Source of the DNA: an uncultured Pseudorhodobacter sp.
GTDB lineage: Bacteria; Pseudomonadota; Alphaproteobacteria; Rhodobacterales; Rhodobacteraceae
DNA length: 7,406 nt
Direction: 5' to 3'
Assembly: GCA_945952425.1 (NCBI GenBank)
Contig: CAMFIX010000141.1
Span: 1-7,406, forward strand
The notes under the pieces were generated by a model. The model made no database searches. It was not told the origin of the DNA and worked only from the letters and a program-made list of their open reading frames with translations. This document shows positions 5,861-7,406 of this stretch, one piece after another (the first letter of the stretch is position 1; every line of letters starts with the position of its first letter). A program made the translations under genes and the position numbers.

Positions 5861-6331
5861 ATGCCGAAGCTCGACCTGACCAAGGTGCCGGTGAAGACCG
5901 GCTCGATCTATCCCGAACCCTATGCCAGCATGGTCGCGGGGCGCACGTCGCTGCGGCTGGGCGAGGCCGGGGGGCTGACGCAATTCGGCGCCAACCTGGT
6001 GATCCTGCAGCCCGGCGCCATGTCGTCCTTGCGGCATTGGCACATGGCCGAGGACGAATTCGTCATGGTCACCGAGGGCACCTGCACCCTGGTGCAGGAT
6101 GGCGGCGCGACCGAGATGAACCCGGGCGATTGCGCGGCCTTCCCGGCGGGATCGACCGATGGCCACCATTTCCTGAACCGCACCGACAAGGTGGCGAAAT
6201 TCCTGGTCGTGGGCACCAAGGCCAAGGCCGAGGTGGCGACCTATTCCGATGTCGACATGCAGATCCACATGGGCGGCGGCAAGGCGCGCTTCACCTACAA
6301 GGACGGCAGCGATTGGGAGGGCCCGCGGTGA
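5861..6331 (+). CDS. Single-domain cupin protein
   Basis: A 156-residue cupin beta-barrel protein. Cupin motif 1 is complete: RHWHMAEDE gives His59, His61 and Glu66, followed by Gly73 at the expected spacing. Motif 2 runs from PGDCAAFPAG to HHFLN and gives His102 and Asn106. All four usual metal ligands (His59, His61, Glu66, His102) are therefore present. Ahead of the barrel is GGLTQFG (38-44), repeated in both domains of the next gene. No helix-turn-helix or signal peptide is attached. It resembles the uncharacterised cupins common in alphaproteobacteria. Its stop overlaps the next start (GTGA at 6328-6331). Metal binding is well supported; whether it is an enzyme (dioxygenase, isomerase) or a ligand-binding protein is unknown. 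Confidence 0.93.
   Translation: MPKLDLTKVPVKTGSIYPEPYASMVAGRTSLRLGEAGGLTQFGANLVILQPGAMSSLRHWHMAEDEFVMVTEGTCTLVQDGGATEMNPGDCAAFPAGSTDGHHFLNRTDKVAKFLVVGTKAKAEVATYSDVDMQIHMGGGKARFTYKDGSDWEGPR
6315..6320 (+). promoter_or_regulatory. Ribosome binding site that fixes the two-domain cupin GTG start
   Basis: GGGAGG lies 7 nt before GTG 6328, inside the 3' end of the single-cupin gene. The reading frame is open further upstream to 6037, but only as an out-of-frame shadow of that gene. Confidence 0.75.
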
Positions 6332-7239
6332 TCGTCACGGCGGCCTTTGTCGAGGGCGCGCTTGGGTCGCAGACCCTCTCCGACCCGGGCGGCATCACGC
6401 AATTCGGCCTGCATCTGCAGGTGCTGGCGCCGCGGGCCTCGACGGGGGTGCGGCACTGGCATTCGGCCGAGGACGAGATGCTTTACGTCCTGGACGGCGA
6501 GGCCACCCTGCAGGACGACGCGGGCGAGACCGTGCTTTACCCCGGCGACGCCGCCTGTTTCCGCCATGGCGACCCGAATGCCCATGCGATGGTGAACCGC
6601 TCGGCCGCCCCGTGCCGCTGGCTGATGCTGGGCAGCCGCGCTTTGGGCGACATCTGTACCTATGCCGACGGCCGCCGCCAGGTGAACAGCGCCACCGATT
6701 GGCATATCGAGGCGCCGACGGGCGAGCGTCTGAAGGGCGGCGCCCTGCCCGACCATCTGCTGAACCTCGCCCCGCCCTGGGGCGCCCCCGGCACCGGCCC
6801 GCATGTCATCCGCGCTGCCCCGCCCCAACACCAGGCCGAGCAGGCCCATCCCGTCCTGGGCGGCGGGCTCGGCGCCTATGAGGTCCAGCTGATCTCCGAC
6901 CGCGGCGGCCTGACCCAGTTCGGCGCCTTCATCGAGACCCTGCCGCCCGGCAGCCTCTCCAGCTTTCGCCACTGGCACGCGGCCGAGGACGAGATGGCCT
7001 ATGTCCTTTCCGGCCACCCCACCCTGATCGAGGATACCGAGACGCTCCTCTCCCCCGGCACCGCCGTCGCCTGGGCCAAGGGCAAAGGCCCCGGTCATTG
7101 CCTGGCCAACCGCTCCGACGCCCCGGCCAGCTATCTGGTGATCGGCACCCGCCTGCCCCGCGACACGATCCATTACCCCGACCACGGCCTCATCACCCAC
7201 AAGGACGGCCCCGCCCGCCGGTACGAGAAGACAAGCTGA
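6328..7239 (+). CDS. Two-domain cupin (bicupin) protein
   Basis: A 303-residue protein made of two cupin domains. Domain 1 (about 1-125) has GGITQFG (21-27), RHWHSAEDE with His43, His45 and Glu50, and PGDAACF leading to HAMVN with His86 and Asn90. A proline-rich linker (about 128-172) follows. Domain 2 (about 175-290) has GGLTQFG (193-199), RHWHAAEDE with His215, His217 and Glu222, and PGTAVAW leading to HCLAN with His257 and Asn261. Each domain thus keeps a full metal site. Both closely resemble the single-domain cupin immediately upstream, so tandem duplication and fusion are likely. The GTG start is set by GGGAGG at 6315-6320 and overlaps the previous stop by 4 nt. The stop overlaps the next ATG (ATG at 7239). 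Two-domain cupins include ring-cleaving dioxygenases such as gentisate dioxygenase, but I see no specific match, so the reaction is left open. Confidence 0.92.
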   Translation: MIVTAAFVEGALGSQTLSDPGGITQFGLHLQVLAPRASTGVRHWHSAEDEMLYVLDGEATLQDDAGETVLYPGDAACFRHGDPNAHAMVNRSAAPCRWLMLGSRALGDICTYADGRRQVNSATDWHIEAPTGERLKGGALPDHLLNLAPPWGAPGTGPHVIRAAPPQHQAEQAHPVLGGGLGAYEVQLISDRGGLTQFGAFIETLPPGSLSSFRHWHAAEDEMAYVLSGHPTLIEDTETLLSPGTAVAWAKGKGPGHCLANRSDAPASYLVIGTRLPRDTIHYPDHGLITHKDGPARRYEKTS

Positions 7240-7406
7240 TGGACAGCGCCGCGATCCTGCAGGGCTATCTCGATGCGGTCGCGACCATGACCCTCGCCGC
7301 CGACTGGGACAGCTATCGCCACATGGTCCAGCTGCCCTGCGCCGTCATCAGCCATGACGAAAGCAAGATCGTCGCCACCGAGGACGAGCTGAAACTCGGC
7401 TTCGAC
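7239..7406 (+). CDS. NTF2/SnoaL-like small protein, copy C (cut by window end)
   Basis: The first 56 codons of a gene that runs off the right edge. It shares a 1-nt overlap with the two-domain cupin stop (TGATG). The visible part opens with an amphipathic helix (ILQGYLDAVATMTLAADW), then YRHMVQLPCAVIS and ATEDELKLGFD. These line up with copy B (YASLMVLPMQF and TTEAELRADFE) and less closely with copy A. This is the N-terminal third expected of an NTF2/SnoaL-like protein. It is the third such gene in the operon and directly follows the cupin pair. The class is inferred from similarity to its neighbours; the rest of the gene is not visible. Confidence 0.75.
   Translation, partial: MDSAAILQGYLDAVATMTLAADWDSYRHMVQLPCAVISHDESKIVATEDELKLGFD

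Noticed and set aside
6037..6327. Upstream extension of the two-domain cupin
   Set aside because: It is the single-cupin gene in another frame; cupin homology and a ribosome site begin at the GTG at 6328.
5861..7239. Cupin DMSP lyase (DddL, DddQ, DddW type), suggested by the DmdC-like dehydrogenase nearby
   Set aside because: I do not recognise the lyase-specific residues in these cupins, and they match the general HWHxAEDE alphaproteobacterial cupins instead.
1..7406. tRNA, rRNA, CRISPR, insertion sequence or prophage signals
   Set aside because: No cloverleaf, regular spaced repeats, terminal inverted repeats or transposase/phage motifs were seen on either strand.

Overview
The window is high-GC DNA packed with genes, all on the + strand and joined by short gaps or 1-4 nt overlaps. 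GC-rich third codon positions, the protein families and the style of intergenic hairpin suggest an alphaproteobacterium, most likely Rhodobacteraceae (Paracoccus/Rhodobacter type). This placement is by recognition, not by search. I see no rRNA, tRNA, CRISPR array, insertion sequence or prophage gene.

Region 1 (1-2640) is an acyl-CoA catabolism module under MerR control. Two tandem, paralogous MerR-family regulators (5-382 and 462-848) flank a perfect ACGT-type palindrome with an imperfect copy beside it (374-405). The second regulator runs directly into a 573-residue acyl-CoA dehydrogenase of the DmdC-like subfamily (852-2573). A strong GC hairpin followed by ATATTT (2586-2629) closes this unit.

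Region 2 (2641-4773) is a three-gene run: a 70-residue protein that fits a ribbon-helix-helix pattern (2728-2940), a glutathione S-transferase-like protein overlapping it by 4 nt (2937-3557), and a thiolase with an intact catalytic triad (3568-4773). Dehydrogenase and thiolase are the first and last steps of beta-oxidation. The hydratase and hydroxyacyl-CoA dehydrogenase steps are not encoded here.

Region 3 (4774-4964) is the longest gap, about 190 nt, less GC-rich than its flanks and carrying a perfect 10-bp stem hairpin. I see no gene in it.

Region 4 (4965-7406, continuing past the right edge) is an accessory operon of unknown function. Three small proteins share an NTF2/SnoaL-like pattern (4965-5384, 5418-5858, and 7239 to the edge). 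Between them lie a single-domain cupin (5861-6331) and a two-domain cupin (6328-7239). That makes three NTF2-like units and three cupin units, with all cupin metal ligands retained. This is the part of the window most likely to be an undescribed system. Its substrate cannot be read from sequence alone.
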